A stretch of DNA of 64,000 nucleotides from NCBI RefSeq assembly GCF_009856365.1, contig NZ_WMEX01000008.1, positions 1 to 64,000 on the forward strand. The letters are read 5' to 3'. Positions 43,120 to 51,628 of the stretch are shown piece by piece. Both the position numbers and the translations under genes were made by a program. The first letter of the stretch is position 1, and every line of letters starts with the position of its first letter. The stretch comes from Vreelandella halophila (GTDB lineage: Bacteria; Pseudomonadota; Gammaproteobacteria; Pseudomonadales; Oleiphilaceae). The notes under the pieces are model-generated. The model worked only from the letters and a program-made list of their open reading frames with translations. It was not told the origin of the DNA and ran no database searches.

Positions 43120-44268
43120 ATGCAGCAACGAACCATCCGTGTCTGGTCAGGCATCCATAAATGGACCAGCCTGATCTGCACCGCCTTCATCCTGATGCTC
43201 TGCATCACCGGGCTGCCGTTGATCTTTCACGACGAGATCGACGAGGCGCTGGATACCCAGCAGTGGCAACCGGCGAACCCCAATGGCGAGTTGCTGCCAC
43301 TTGACCGGATCCTGTCGATCGCGCTGGAGAGCCAACCGGGCGGCACCCCGCTGTTCATGAGCTTCGACAAGGAGCGGCCAGTGGTCAACGTCACTACTGG
43401 CCCCAGCCCCGATGCAGCCGCCGGGGATATGCACTTCGCCTCCTATGACCGGACCAGCGGCGAGACCGTCCCGGCTCACGAAAACGGCGTCATGGATTTC
43501 ATCCTGCAACTGCATACCGACATGTTCCTGGGACTGCCCGGCATGCTCTTCCTGGGTGCGATGGGCGTCCTGCTGTTCCTGGCCATCGTTTCAGGGGTAG
43601 TGCTCTATGCGCCGTTCATGCGGAAACTGGATTTCGGCACCGTCCGAAAGAGCAAAACGCGCCGCATCAAATGGCTGGACTACCATAATCTGCTGGGGGT
43701 GATCACTATCGCCTGGCTGGCCGTCGTGACCCTGACCGGGGTGGTCAATACCCTGTCAACGCCGATACTGGATACCTGGCGGGAGCAGTCGCTTGCGGAC
43801 CTGGCGCAGGGCTACGACGACCAGAGCGTGCCGGACCCGGGGGAGATGGCCTCTCTGGACTCAGCAGTAAACGAGGCCGTTAAGGCCGCGCCGGATAAAA
43901 CGCTGCAGTTCGTGGCCTTCCCGGGCGGCATGTGGTCCACGGACTTCCATTACGCGGTCTTTCTGCACGGCAACACCTCCCTGACCCAGCACCTGATCAC
44001 GCCGGCGCTGATCAATGCCCGCACAGGTGAGTTCACCGCCATGCGGGAAATGCCCTGGTACGTGAAGACCCTGGCCCTGTCCGGCCCCCTGCATTTCGGT
44101 GATTACGGTGGGCTGCCGCTGAAGATCCTGTGGGCGGTACTCGATGTACTCACCATCGTGGTGCTCGGCAGCGGGCTCTATCTCTGGGCCTCCCGCCGGC
44201 GCCCCGTTACCAGCGAGATCCGCGACTCCCGGGAAGCGAATTCTCCCTCTCTTACGGCAACCTCATGA
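43120..44268 (+). CDS. PepSY-associated transmembrane protein (FoxB/PiuB-like siderophore reductase)
   Basis: 382 residues with four hydrophobic helices: near 17-38 (WTSLICTAFILMLCITGLPL), 135-165, 190-215 and 335-360. HKWTSL near the start and WLDYHNLLGVITIAWLAVVT near 187-206 contain histidines of the kind that bind haem in PepSY-TM proteins. PepSY domains occupy the periplasmic loops. Relatives encoded beside TonB receptors reduce ferric siderophores at the inner membrane. It lies between the receptor and a 65-residue membrane protein whose start overlaps its stop. Confidence 0.85.
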   Translation: MQQRTIRVWSGIHKWTSLICTAFILMLCITGLPLIFHDEIDEALDTQQWQPANPNGELLPLDRILSIALESQPGGTPLFMSFDKERPVVNVTTGPSPDAAAGDMHFASYDRTSGETVPAHENGVMDFILQLHTDMFLGLPGMLFLGAMGVLLFLAIVSGVVLYAPFMRKLDFGTVRKSKTRRIKWLDYHNLLGVITIAWLAVVTLTGVVNTLSTPILDTWREQSLADLAQGYDDQSVPDPGEMASLDSAVNEAVKAAPDKTLQFVAFPGGMWSTDFHYAVFLHGNTSLTQHLITPALINARTGEFTAMREMPWYVKTLALSGPLHFGDYGGLPLKILWAVLDVLTIVVLGSGLYLWASRRRPVTSEIRDSREANSPSLTATS

Positions 44269-44462
44269 GCCATAAGAACACGACCCGCAATCACCGATCA
44301 CTCTGGAGGATCTTTGCAGCTCCCATCTGGATCGCGCTGGCGAGCCTCATCGGGCTGGCATCAGCGCTGATGGGTGAAGGCATCTGGAACCTTCTCTCCT
44401 GGGTCGGATTGGGTGTACCGGCGCTCGTAACCGCCTACACCCTGCACTACAGAGCCCGTTGA
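44265..44462 (+). CDS. 65-residue membrane protein of the TonB/PepSY operon
   Basis: The ATG overlaps the stop of the PepSY gene (ATGA), a coupling signature, and fixes the start; the longer frame beginning at 44130 is a shadow of the PepSY gene. The basic head SHKNTTRNHRSLWRIF precedes two helices (about 18-37 and 44-60) joined by MGEGIWN. Small two-helix partners of this kind often end PepSY operons. Function unknown. Confidence 0.7.
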   Translation: MSHKNTTRNHRSLWRIFAAPIWIALASLIGLASALMGEGIWNLLSWVGLGVPALVTAYTLHYRAR

Positions 44463-44483
44463 CTCCCTTGGCCGCCAGTCCGC

Positions 44484-45368
44484 TCAGGTGTCCTTTCGGG
44501 CGACAATGGAGCCGATTATTACCAGCAAAGCGGCCGCCGGCAGTTCCCAGCTGGGGGCTGCAACCCCCGCCACCACCAAAAAGAATGCCGCCAGAACCGG
44601 GACGCCGTAGGCCAGACTGCCCACCAGTCCTGTGGGTCCGTTGCGGATGGCGACATCCCAGGCAACCATGGCAACGCCGTAGGGTCCCAACCCCAGGGCC
44701 GCGCCCGCGGCAATGCCGCTGTAGGGAAGGGAAACAACTTCAGGCTCAAGCACAACCCCCATCGCGGCAGCCACGATGGCCGCGATCAGAAAGATCGTAG
44801 GCATGAACGGAGTTAGCGTCACGGGTGTTTTCTGGCACAGCCAGGAGTAAAGCGCCCAACAGCAACCGGCGATCAATGCGAACGCATACCCGGCCATATT
44901 GCCGGAAAGCCCGCCACTCAGGGCATCCGGCGCCAGAAGCAGTGCGGCGCCGCCAAAGGCAATGGCTGCTCCTCCCAGCACCGGCCCTGACAGCCGGCCA
45001 TGGGTGAACCACTGGCTGATCAGAACGAACATCACCGGCCAGGTGTAGGTGATCAATGCCCCTTCCGCCGTCGGCGCCATTCCCAGCCCGACCAGATAGG
45101 AACCAACAGCACCCAGCACCAGAAGCGGGATGACCCCATAGATGATCGCTTCAAAGCCGGGCGGGATTTCCGCTTTGGAATTTTTCCCCAGGCTGAGAGG
45201 AAGTGCAGCCAGCGACCCCGCGAGCAGCGCAATCGTGGTCAGCCGCAGGGGTGGAATGGTCGTCGCCAGATCAATCAACAGCGGCGCTGACGCCCAGAGC
45301 ACAACAGCGAACAGACCCGCAAGCGGGCCGACGGGCAACGGCATTCTCTGAGTGCTCAATACCTGCAT
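44484..45368 (-). CDS. EamA/DMT-superfamily exporter (YddG-like)
   Basis: 294 residues, ten predicted helices in two EamA repeats. GLFAVVLWASAPLLIDLATT at 18-37 and PTAEGALITYTWPVMFVLISQW near 102-123 mark the first repeat, and LGPYGVAMVAWDVAIRNGP near 225-243 the second. The YTWP and AWDVAIRNG motifs resemble YddG-type aromatic amino acid exporters. It is divergent from a LysR regulator, and an inverted repeat in the shared spacer fits autoregulated control. The substrate is inferred from motif resemblance only. Confidence 0.8.
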   Translation of the reverse strand: MQVLSTQRMPLPVGPLAGLFAVVLWASAPLLIDLATTIPPLRLTTIALLAGSLAALPLSLGKNSKAEIPPGFEAIIYGVIPLLVLGAVGSYLVGLGMAPTAEGALITYTWPVMFVLISQWFTHGRLSGPVLGGAAIAFGGAALLLAPDALSGGLSGNMAGYAFALIAGCCWALYSWLCQKTPVTLTPFMPTIFLIAAIVAAAMGVVLEPEVVSLPYSGIAAGAALGLGPYGVAMVAWDVAIRNGPTGLVGSLAYGVPVLAAFFLVVAGVAAPSWELPAAALLVIIGSIVARKDT

Positions 45369-45431
45369 GAACTACCTCCTTGACCTCTCACAACCTTTCA
45401 GTGACAGGAGCAGTCTATGGCCAGCATAATG

Positions 45432-45477
45432 ATCACAAAAACAATTTTATTTGAATTGATCCATCAAGGTTTGTGAT
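45432..45477. promoter_or_regulatory. Inverted repeats in the EamA-LysR divergent spacer
   Basis: ATCACAAA (45432-45439) and TTTGTGAT (45470-45477) are perfect 8-bp inverted copies 30 bases apart, the second ending two bases before the LysR ATG. CAATT/AATTG (45442-45446, 45454-45458) form a second repeat between them. The layout suits a LysR-type regulator spanning both promoters and limiting its own synthesis. Confidence 0.5.
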
Positions 45478-45479
45478 AT

Positions 45480-46346
45480 ATGAGAGCACCCGTACTGGAC
45501 CTCAACCTCCTGCAGACATTCCTGGCCGTGGCCGACACCGGAACGGTGACGGCCGCTGCCGAACGGCTCAGCTATACCCAGTCAACGGTGAGTATGCAGC
45601 TCCACCGGCTTGAGTCCATGCTCGACGTAACACTGCATGAGAAAGAGGGGCGGGGGATCCGTTTCACGCCCGAGGGAGAAAGGCTTCTTGGCCATGCAAG
45701 GCGGCTTCTGACCCTCAACAACGAGGCGCTGAACGATATGAAGGCGCGCACGGTCACCGGGAGTCTCACCCTGGGTATTCCCGAGGACTACGCATTTCTG
45801 CTCACGCCCGCACTGGCCTATTTCCATCAGATGTACCCCGCCATGCAGCTGAAGGTGATCTGTGGCGCCAGTACCGATCTGGCCAGACAGGTACAGGCCT
45901 CGGAGCTGGACCTCGCGGTGGTCACCCGCCAAACCCACTCACCGGGCGGCGAAGTAATCCGCCGGGATCCCCTGGTCTGGGCTGTGGGTGCCAACCAGCA
46001 ACCGTCGCTGGTGGACCCCCTGCCCCTGGCCCTGTACAGCCCCGGCGCAGACGTTTTCCGGGAGGTGGCCGAATACGCTCTGGGCTCTGCAGGTCGGCAC
46101 TGGCGCCTTGCCTACTCAAGCCAATCCATGACGGGGTTGATGCCCGTCGTCGTGGCAGGGCTTGCCGTGGTACTCATTACCCGTGACATGCTCAATCCAC
46201 AACTCAGGGCCCTGGACGAGAAAAGCGGCCTCCCCGCGCTTCCCTCCGTGGAGATCACCCTGCATCGCGCCCCGGGCCGGCCATCGGAGCCCGCAAGGCA
46301 GCTGGCGGAGCTGATACGCGAACACGTGGGTTCCGACAAGCAGTAG
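45480..46346 (+). CDS. LysR-family transcriptional regulator
   Basis: 288 residues. The N-terminal winged helix-turn-helix (residues 8-65) reads LNLLQTFLAVADTGTVTAAAERLSYTQSTVSMQLHRLE, in parts LNLLQTFLAVADTGTVTAAA and ERLSYTQSTVSMQLHRLE, and is followed by the linker RRLLTLNNEALNDM and a periplasmic-binding-like effector domain starting TGSLTLGIPEDYAFLL. It is divergent from the EamA exporter, so it probably controls that gene in response to the exported compound or a relative. The AAGG ribosome site lies inside the inverted repeat region. Confidence 0.88.
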   Translation: MRAPVLDLNLLQTFLAVADTGTVTAAAERLSYTQSTVSMQLHRLESMLDVTLHEKEGRGIRFTPEGERLLGHARRLLTLNNEALNDMKARTVTGSLTLGIPEDYAFLLTPALAYFHQMYPAMQLKVICGASTDLARQVQASELDLAVVTRQTHSPGGEVIRRDPLVWAVGANQQPSLVDPLPLALYSPGADVFREVAEYALGSAGRHWRLAYSSQSMTGLMPVVVAGLAVVLITRDMLNPQLRALDEKSGLPALPSVEITLHRAPGRPSEPARQLAELIREHVGSDKQ

Positions 46347-46368
46347 CGACTCCCCAGGCTCCGATCTG

Positions 46369-48108
46369 TCAGCTCACCTGGCAGAGTTCAGGAGTGGTGT
46401 CGCACCATTCAGCGGGCTTCGAGGCCTTTTTGGCTTCCGCGGCCCTATGGACAACCTCTTCTGTATCCATCACTGACTCTGGAGACACACGGATAACACC
46501 CGCCGCCAGCGTCGCCAGGGGCCAATTACAGACACGTCCTCCTCTGTCCTCTGCCCTGACGAAGCCTCTGAACCTGTCTTCATCCCGGTACACAGAACGG
46601 CTCTCAGCATTGAAGGTGTCCATCACGGCCGTACTGCTGCAGACCGTATGATCGATATCGTCACAGAAGACGATGAAATCGTCCCCGCCGAGATGGCCAA
46701 CCATATCGCCTTCCTTCCCGAAATACTGCTGTAGAAGCCTCCCGAGCAGGACGATCAGGCGGTCGCCTGTTCTGAAGCCCAGATGGTCATTGAGGGGTTT
46801 GAAGGCGTTGATATCAAAGTAGATCATCAGAAACGGGGCACCCTCTGCGAGGCGGGACTCGATCTCCTCGTGGATCGGGACATTGCCAGGCAGCAGGGTC
46901 AGCGGATTGGCGTAACGGGCTTTCTCGATACGCTGTTCCGTCATGCGCCTGAGCAATGCCCGGGTTGCTCCCATGCCCTCGTAGAACCCGTCACGCGTTA
47001 CCAGGAAATGCTGGCGCAGGTAGTCATCCTCATCCTCGGTCAGACGCCGGCTCAGCTCCTCCAGTGGCTGGTCGTGCTCAAAGAGCAGCGCATCGGATTT
47101 CATCATCTGCTTAACGGGTTTCTTCTCGTTCAGCGACCGACCAAACGTTGACCCGAACGCCTCAAGAATCTGCCATTTGTGGATCAATCCAAGCGCCCGG
47201 CCATCATCGTCCAACACCGGCAGGGCGAAGACACCCGCCTGGGCCTGCAGCATCGTCCAGGCCTCCTCCAGCGTATTGTCACCATGCAGCGTGGGCGGAT
47301 GGTGGACCAGACTCGCTGCGCTCACAGTGCCGTTTTCCGGCATCCTGCTGACTGCCTTGAGTGGCTCCAGATTCGCATTGGCAACGCTGCGCGGGCGACC
47401 GAAAAGAAACCCCTGGATATAGCGCACTCCCAGGTCTCGCAGCAGTTCCAGTTCGCCATTGCGCTCAACGCCCTCTGCGACAACACGGCAATTGAGCCTT
47501 GAGGAGAGCTGCATCACCGAGCGAACGAATTCTCGCTTGACCAGATCCTCATGGATATCACGCACGAAATGCCTATCGATCTTCACGTAATCAGGCTCAA
47601 CCTCGGACCAGAGTTTGAGCCCGGAATAGCCGGCGCCCAGATCATCAATCGCCACCTGGAAACCGGACTGCTTCAGCCAGGTCAGGGAGCGTTTGAGTTC
47701 TTCCATGTCGAGCGCGGGATAACGCTCCGACAGCTCAACCACCACCTGTCCAGGCGCAATGGCACCGTCTTCCAGCAACGCCTCCAGTAAGCGATGCTCG
47801 TAGGCACCGGGCAGAAGGTTGTCGGGGCTGACATTGACGAACAGCTTCTGGGTTCTGCGTGTGGAGGTCCAGCTGGCGCGGGTGGTGCGCAGGCAGAGGT
47901 TTTCCAGCTCCAGTGTCCGGCCACAGCGCTCCGCCGTTTCAAACAGAACCGACGCGGGATGCAGGGGGCTGTCCGAGGGCCCTCGACTCAGGGCCTCATA
48001 GCCTTCCACCAGAGCCTCCCTGGCATCCACGATCGGCTGGAACAGTGTCTGGATGCCACCCTGTCCCAGCAGATTCTCCAGTTCCTGTTCAAGCTGCTCA
48101 AAGCCCAT
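46369..48108 (-). CDS. EAL-CBS-GGDEF cyclic-di-GMP protein
   Basis: 579 residues. N-terminal EAL domain (about 15-250): YEALSR with Glu-Ala-Leu, FVNVSPD, VVELSER, AIDDLGAGYSGL, DYVKIDRHF, VAEGVE and YIQGFLFGRP carry the metal and catalytic residues, so phosphodiesterase activity is plausible. The middle (about 265-390) has two CBS-like segments (LEEAWTMLQAQAGVFALPVLDDDGRALGLI, split as LEEAWTMLQAQAG and VFALPVLDDDGRALGLI). The C-terminal GGDEF domain has IYFDINAFKPLNDHLGFRTGD and the variant active site GGDDF. Whether GGDDF makes c-di-GMP is uncertain. It starts four bases after the upstream chemoreceptor gene's stop, so the two form an operon. Confidence 0.9.
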   Translation of the reverse strand: MGFEQLEQELENLLGQGGIQTLFQPIVDAREALVEGYEALSRGPSDSPLHPASVLFETAERCGRTLELENLCLRTTRASWTSTRRTQKLFVNVSPDNLLPGAYEHRLLEALLEDGAIAPGQVVVELSERYPALDMEELKRSLTWLKQSGFQVAIDDLGAGYSGLKLWSEVEPDYVKIDRHFVRDIHEDLVKREFVRSVMQLSSRLNCRVVAEGVERNGELELLRDLGVRYIQGFLFGRPRSVANANLEPLKAVSRMPENGTVSAASLVHHPPTLHGDNTLEEAWTMLQAQAGVFALPVLDDDGRALGLIHKWQILEAFGSTFGRSLNEKKPVKQMMKSDALLFEHDQPLEELSRRLTEDEDDYLRQHFLVTRDGFYEGMGATRALLRRMTEQRIEKARYANPLTLLPGNVPIHEEIESRLAEGAPFLMIYFDINAFKPLNDHLGFRTGDRLIVLLGRLLQQYFGKEGDMVGHLGGDDFIVFCDDIDHTVCSSTAVMDTFNAESRSVYRDEDRFRGFVRAEDRGGRVCNWPLATLAAGVIRVSPESVMDTEEVVHRAAEAKKASKPAEWCDTTPELCQVS

Positions 48109-48111
48109 AAC

Positions 48112-49755
48112 CTACTCCATAACGGCCTGGGTGGATTCATGCGGGTTCCCGGAAACACGGAAGGTTGCAATCAGGCTGCGCATACGCCCGGATTCCTGTC
48201 TCAGCGCCTCGCTGATCTCAAGCGCTCTGGAAACACTCCGCCCGAGGGCATCCGAACTGTCATCAAGCATGCCAATGCGGTTCTCAACCTGTTCAATCTC
48301 ATGGCGCTGGAGCGCCACGGACTCACTGATACCGGCACTCCAGCGCTCAAGCTCCGTGAAGCGGTCCCCCAGCTGCTCCAGGTGGGCCTTCAGCGACTGC
48401 AGATTGTCTTGATTGTGGGTGCCGGCACTGCGCATTTCCTCGAGAAGCCCATCAACATCCGAGAACGCGCCCACCAGCTCCCCAATCCACTGCTGGATCT
48501 CGGTGGTTGATTCCGAAGTGCGCTGGGACAGGGTCCGGACTTCATCGGCAACAACGGCGAACCCGCGCCCGTGCTCTCCGGCCCTGGCCGCCTCAATGGC
48601 CGCATTCAGGGCCAGGAGATTGGTCTGCTCCGCGATGTCCGCTATGACACCACTGACCTTCTCAATGCGGGCAATGGAGTCCCGGAAAACCTGGACCGAA
48701 TCCGCCACCCGTGTGATCACCTCCACGGTGTGCTCAGCCCCCTTTTCACTGCTCTTCAGAGCGCTCTGAACCTCGCTGTTGGCGACCACTGCTTCACGCA
48801 CCGTAGCCTCGGACCTGGATGTGGCATCCTCAATCTCGGAGGCCTGTGTGGTCATCGCCTCCATGGAGTGATTCACGTCCCGGATCTGCTCGCTGGTCTG
48901 GCCTGCAGCCGCCTGGACATCACCGGCCTGGGCTTCCAGCGTGGCTGAGCGCTGATCCACACGCGCGGACACATCCCGGATCCCGCCAATGAAGTCCTCG
49001 AACCTGGTGATCAGTGACGTCAACGCCCGGGTGACGCCAGCGACCTCATCCCTTCCCCGGACCGCGGGGCGTCGTGTCAGATCCGATTCCTGCTCCATCA
49101 TCTCCAGATCCGCCGCCAGCTGCCGGAGTCGACGGATCACGCTGTGCCTGAGCCAGAACGTCATGCCAACGATCACGGCGAGAAATGCCACTGACCCAAT
49201 GATGACCCGCCTCTTCTGGACTTCGAGGAAGCCGAGAAGCTCGATGCTCCCCTCATCAATGGAATTCCGGCTTGCTTCCTGGCGTGCTGAAATCGCCTTC
49301 AGGATTGGATCCATGGCCGAAAACAGCCTGAAGTCGATGACCTTGCCGGTCTCGTAGTAGCTCCTGTCTTCAATGGCCGGACGCATGGCCTCGATCAGTT
49401 CGAGGACACGCGCGTAATGCTCGGCGTTATCCCCTGCCCAGCCGGACAGTTCAGGGTGCTGCTTAATGGCCTGCCAGTGCTCCGGGATCCTCTCCTTAAG
49501 GCGCTGGAACGTCTGCCCGATCTCATCCCAGAGCAGCATCTGCCCCTTAATCCGGAAGGAGAGATCCTGCAGATCCCGCATGTCTCTCTGGAAATCCTCC
49601 AGGAGCCAGGCTTCCTTCAGATTGTTCCGTACCAGCTGCTCAGAGGCGGTCTCCGCCCGGTTTATGATGACCCAGGAAAGCGTCGCCAGGGCCGAAAGGG
49701 CAAAGAGTGACAGAAACGCAAACAGGAGGATCCGACCTCGCACGGTTCCCAGCAT
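48112..49755 (-). CDS. Methyl-accepting chemotaxis protein
   Basis: 547 residues. TM1 (about 8-30) and TM2 (about 187-208) enclose a helical periplasmic domain of about 155 residues, resembling a four-helix bundle, with no known ligand motif. A HAMP region follows ([15 protein letters not shown]), then the signalling domain whose hairpin tip reads [39 protein letters not shown], in parts [20 protein letters not shown] and [19 protein letters not shown]. There is no C-terminal NWETF-like CheR pentapeptide. Coupling with an EAL-GGDEF protein suggests it feeds a c-di-GMP output rather than, or as well as, flagellar chemotaxis. Confidence 0.92.
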   Translation of the reverse strand: MLGTVRGRILLFAFLSLFALSALATLSWVIINRAETASEQLVRNNLKEAWLLEDFQRDMRDLQDLSFRIKGQMLLWDEIGQTFQRLKERIPEHWQAIKQHPELSGWAGDNAEHYARVLELIEAMRPAIEDRSYYETGKVIDFRLFSAMDPILKAISARQEASRNSIDEGSIELLGFLEVQKRRVIIGSVAFLAVIVGMTFWLRHSVIRRLRQLAADLEMMEQESDLTRRPAVRGRDEVAGVTRALTSLITRFEDFIGGIRDVSARVDQRSATLEAQAGDVQAAAGQTSEQIRDVNHSMEAMTTQASEIEDATSRSEATVREAVVANSEVQSALKSSEKGAEHTVEVITRVADSVQVFRDSIARIEKVSGVIADIAEQTNLLALNAAIEAARAGEHGRGFAVVADEVRTLSQRTSESTTEIQQWIGELVGAFSDVDGLLEEMRSAGTHNQDNLQSLKAHLEQLGDRFTELERWSAGISESVALQRHEIEQVENRIGMLDDSSDALGRSVSRALEISEALRQESGRMRSLIATFRVSGNPHESTQAVME

Positions 49756-49940
49756 GGGGACTCCTTAACGACTGCTGATCGGGCGAAGAGATTAGGGATG
49801 CTGTGTGACGGTTCTGTTGCAGATTGACGGGGGCGAACATGTTTTTACATTTCACGCGACAATCAGGATCTCTACTCAAACACGGGCCCGCATCTTCATG
49901 GGCGGACAGAGCTGTGTTCCAATGACGTGACGGCACCGTT

Positions 49941-50267
49941 ATGACAAGTGAACAGGACCCCGATATGCACGAAACCGCTTCCATCAGCATCGATAACGGC
50001 GATGCGGTCATTGATGCAGCCACGCTTGCGGAGTGGTTGAACATTGACCTGGAGACACTGACTCGCGCTATTGAGTCCGGCGCTGTGCGAACGCTTGTGG
50101 AGAAAGGTGAAGGAGAGGACGCTGGCCGGATGCGGCTGACTGCGCGTTACGGTGAGCAACAGGCCTGCATGATCCTGGAGGTGGATGGCCGCCTGACGCC
50201 GACCACACCCCCTCCGGACTCCCGGCGCCCGGTGAAACCCTCTCTGATGCAGCTGCTGGACGACTGA
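49941..50267 (+). CDS. Small acidic protein, DUF6522-like
   Basis: 108 residues. The layout is an N-terminal ISIDNGDAVIDAATLAEWLNI, then DLETLTRAIESGAVRTLVEKGEGEDAGRMRLTARYG, in parts DLETLTRAIESGAVRTL and GEGEDAGRMRLTARYG, and a proline-rich tail. The pattern of a short helical reader domain followed by GEGEDAGRxRLTxxxG resembles proteins annotated DUF6522, function unknown. An ATG at 49965 is an alternative start. It stands alone between the chemoreceptor gene and an alcohol dehydrogenase gene. Confidence 0.65.
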   Translation: MTSEQDPDMHETASISIDNGDAVIDAATLAEWLNIDLETLTRAIESGAVRTLVEKGEGEDAGRMRLTARYGEQQACMILEVDGRLTPTTPPPDSRRPVKPSLMQLLDD

Positions 50268-50335
50268 GCGGTGATTGACCGGGCACCGCGTATTCTTTAG
50301 ATCTGGGTACAACCCATCCTGAATGAGGCAACATC

Positions 50336-51358
50336 ATGGGTCAGCACAATCAGCTCCCGCAGACAATGAACGCCATGGTGCTGGAGCATCAGGGCCAGGC
50401 ACTGCAGCACCGTCAACTGCCCGTTCCAGAGATCAGCCAACCGGATCAGGTCCTTCTCAGAGTTGAGGCCTGTGGTGTCTGCCGGACGGATCTGCACATC
50501 CTTGATGGCGAACTCACGGAGCCTTCACTGCCACTGATCCCCGGGCACCAGATTGTGGGGAAGGTGGTTGCTGCCGGTAATGACGTTACCGATCTCCAGG
50601 TCGGAGACCGCGTGGGTGTTCCCTGGCTCGGCCACACCGACGGCACCTGCCGTTACTGCTGCCGGGGCCAGGAAAACCTCTGCGAGCAGGCCCGATTCAC
50701 AGGCTATACCCTGGATGGCGGCTACGCGGAATACGCTCTTGCCTACGCGCCCTACTGCTATCCCCTGCCGCCGGAAGCCGAAGCCCTGGATATCGCTCCC
50801 CTGCTCTGTGCCGGGTTGATCGGCTTCCGTACATGGCGCCTGGCCGGCGGCGAGAGCATCCAGCGGCTCGGTATCTATGGCTTCGGCGCCGCCGCCCATA
50901 TTCTGTGCCAGATCGCCTGCTGGTACGGCCAGTCCGTGTACGCGTTCACCCGCCCCGGCGATGAACAGGCGCAGAAGCTGGCCCGGGATCTGGGTGCCGT
51001 CTGGGCGGGCTCAAGCACCGAGGATCCACCGGACGTTCTGGATGCCGCGCTCGTCTTTGCCCCGGTGGGTGAACTGATGGTCAGTGCCCTGAAGCACGTG
51101 GATCGTGGGGCCAGCGTGGTCAGCGGCGGCATTCACATGAGTGATATTCCCTCATTTCCCTATGGCCTGCTGTGGGAAGAACGCAGCCTGAAATCAACCG
51201 CCAACCTCACCCGTGAGGATGGTCGCGCCTTCCTCGAGGTCGCACCCAGAGTCCCCGTGCGCACCGAAGTGCACGCCTACCCGCTCGGCGAGGCCAACCA
51301 AGCCCTTGAGGATCTGAGGGAAGGACGGTTCGCCGGTGCGGCGGTGCTGACCCCATAG
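50336..51358 (+). CDS. Zinc-dependent alcohol dehydrogenase family protein
   Basis: 340 residues of the MDR superfamily with both zinc sites. Catalytic zinc ligands: Cys in VEACGVCRTDLH near 43-54 and His in IPGHQIVGKV near 68-77. Structural zinc cysteines: CRYCCRGQENLCEQARFTG, a compressed four-cysteine lobe near 105-123. The nucleotide domain is RLGIYGFGAAAHILCQIAC near 179-197. Its sequence resembles the AdhA-like group that oxidises or reduces short alcohols and aldehydes. Physiological substrate unknown. It has its own ribosome site and no obvious operon partner. Confidence 0.87.
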   Translation: MGQHNQLPQTMNAMVLEHQGQALQHRQLPVPEISQPDQVLLRVEACGVCRTDLHILDGELTEPSLPLIPGHQIVGKVVAAGNDVTDLQVGDRVGVPWLGHTDGTCRYCCRGQENLCEQARFTGYTLDGGYAEYALAYAPYCYPLPPEAEALDIAPLLCAGLIGFRTWRLAGGESIQRLGIYGFGAAAHILCQIACWYGQSVYAFTRPGDEQAQKLARDLGAVWAGSSTEDPPDVLDAALVFAPVGELMVSALKHVDRGASVVSGGIHMSDIPSFPYGLLWEERSLKSTANLTREDGRAFLEVAPRVPVRTEVHAYPLGEANQALEDLREGRFAGAAVLTP

Positions 51359-51571
51359 GGGCTCAGCGATCACGTCTATACGATCAGGTGTTCTGACACA
51401 AGTTCAACCCGAGCTCACCAATGGGATGCCTATTCCGCCATCTGGTGACTGCACCGTCTTGTCTCACACCTCACCACATCGGGGCACCACCTGATTCTTA
51501 AACAATGCGTTTCGACCTGCTCGTTGAATCTACCCCCTTGTTATACAGATTTTTCGTAAACTCAACAGGAG

Positions 51572-51587
51572 TGGCATAGCGTTTGCT
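51572..51587 (+). promoter_or_regulatory. Sigma-54-type promoter for allophanate hydrolase
   Basis: TGGCAT-N5-TTGCT has the invariant GG (51573-51574) and GC (51585-51586) in the right spacing for sigma-54 -24/-12 recognition. The predicted start point, about 12 bases after the GC, is near 51598, inside the 22-base palindrome. No clear NtrC-like enhancer was found upstream of this copy. Confidence 0.6.
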
Positions 51588-51590
51588 CAA

Positions 51591-51612
51591 GCCAACTTGT
51601 ATACAAGTTGGC
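51591..51612. promoter_or_regulatory. Perfect 22-bp palindrome, probable GntR operator
   Basis: GCCAACTTGTA and its exact reverse complement TACAAGTTGGC abut with no spacer. The core TTGTATACAA is of the type bound by FadR/VanR-group GntR regulators, and a FadR-group GntR gene lies 1.9 kb downstream. It covers the predicted sigma-54 start point and ends 16 bases before the allophanate hydrolase ATG, an ideal repressor position. Confidence 0.75.
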
Positions 51613-51628
51613 AACCAAGAGACTCGTC

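Noticed and set aside
51400-51560. NtrC-like sites upstream of the allophanate hydrolase promoter
   Set aside because: Several GCACC and GGTG fragments occur (near 51449 and 51481), but none has the paired 7-3-7 layout seen at 54259 and 54289.
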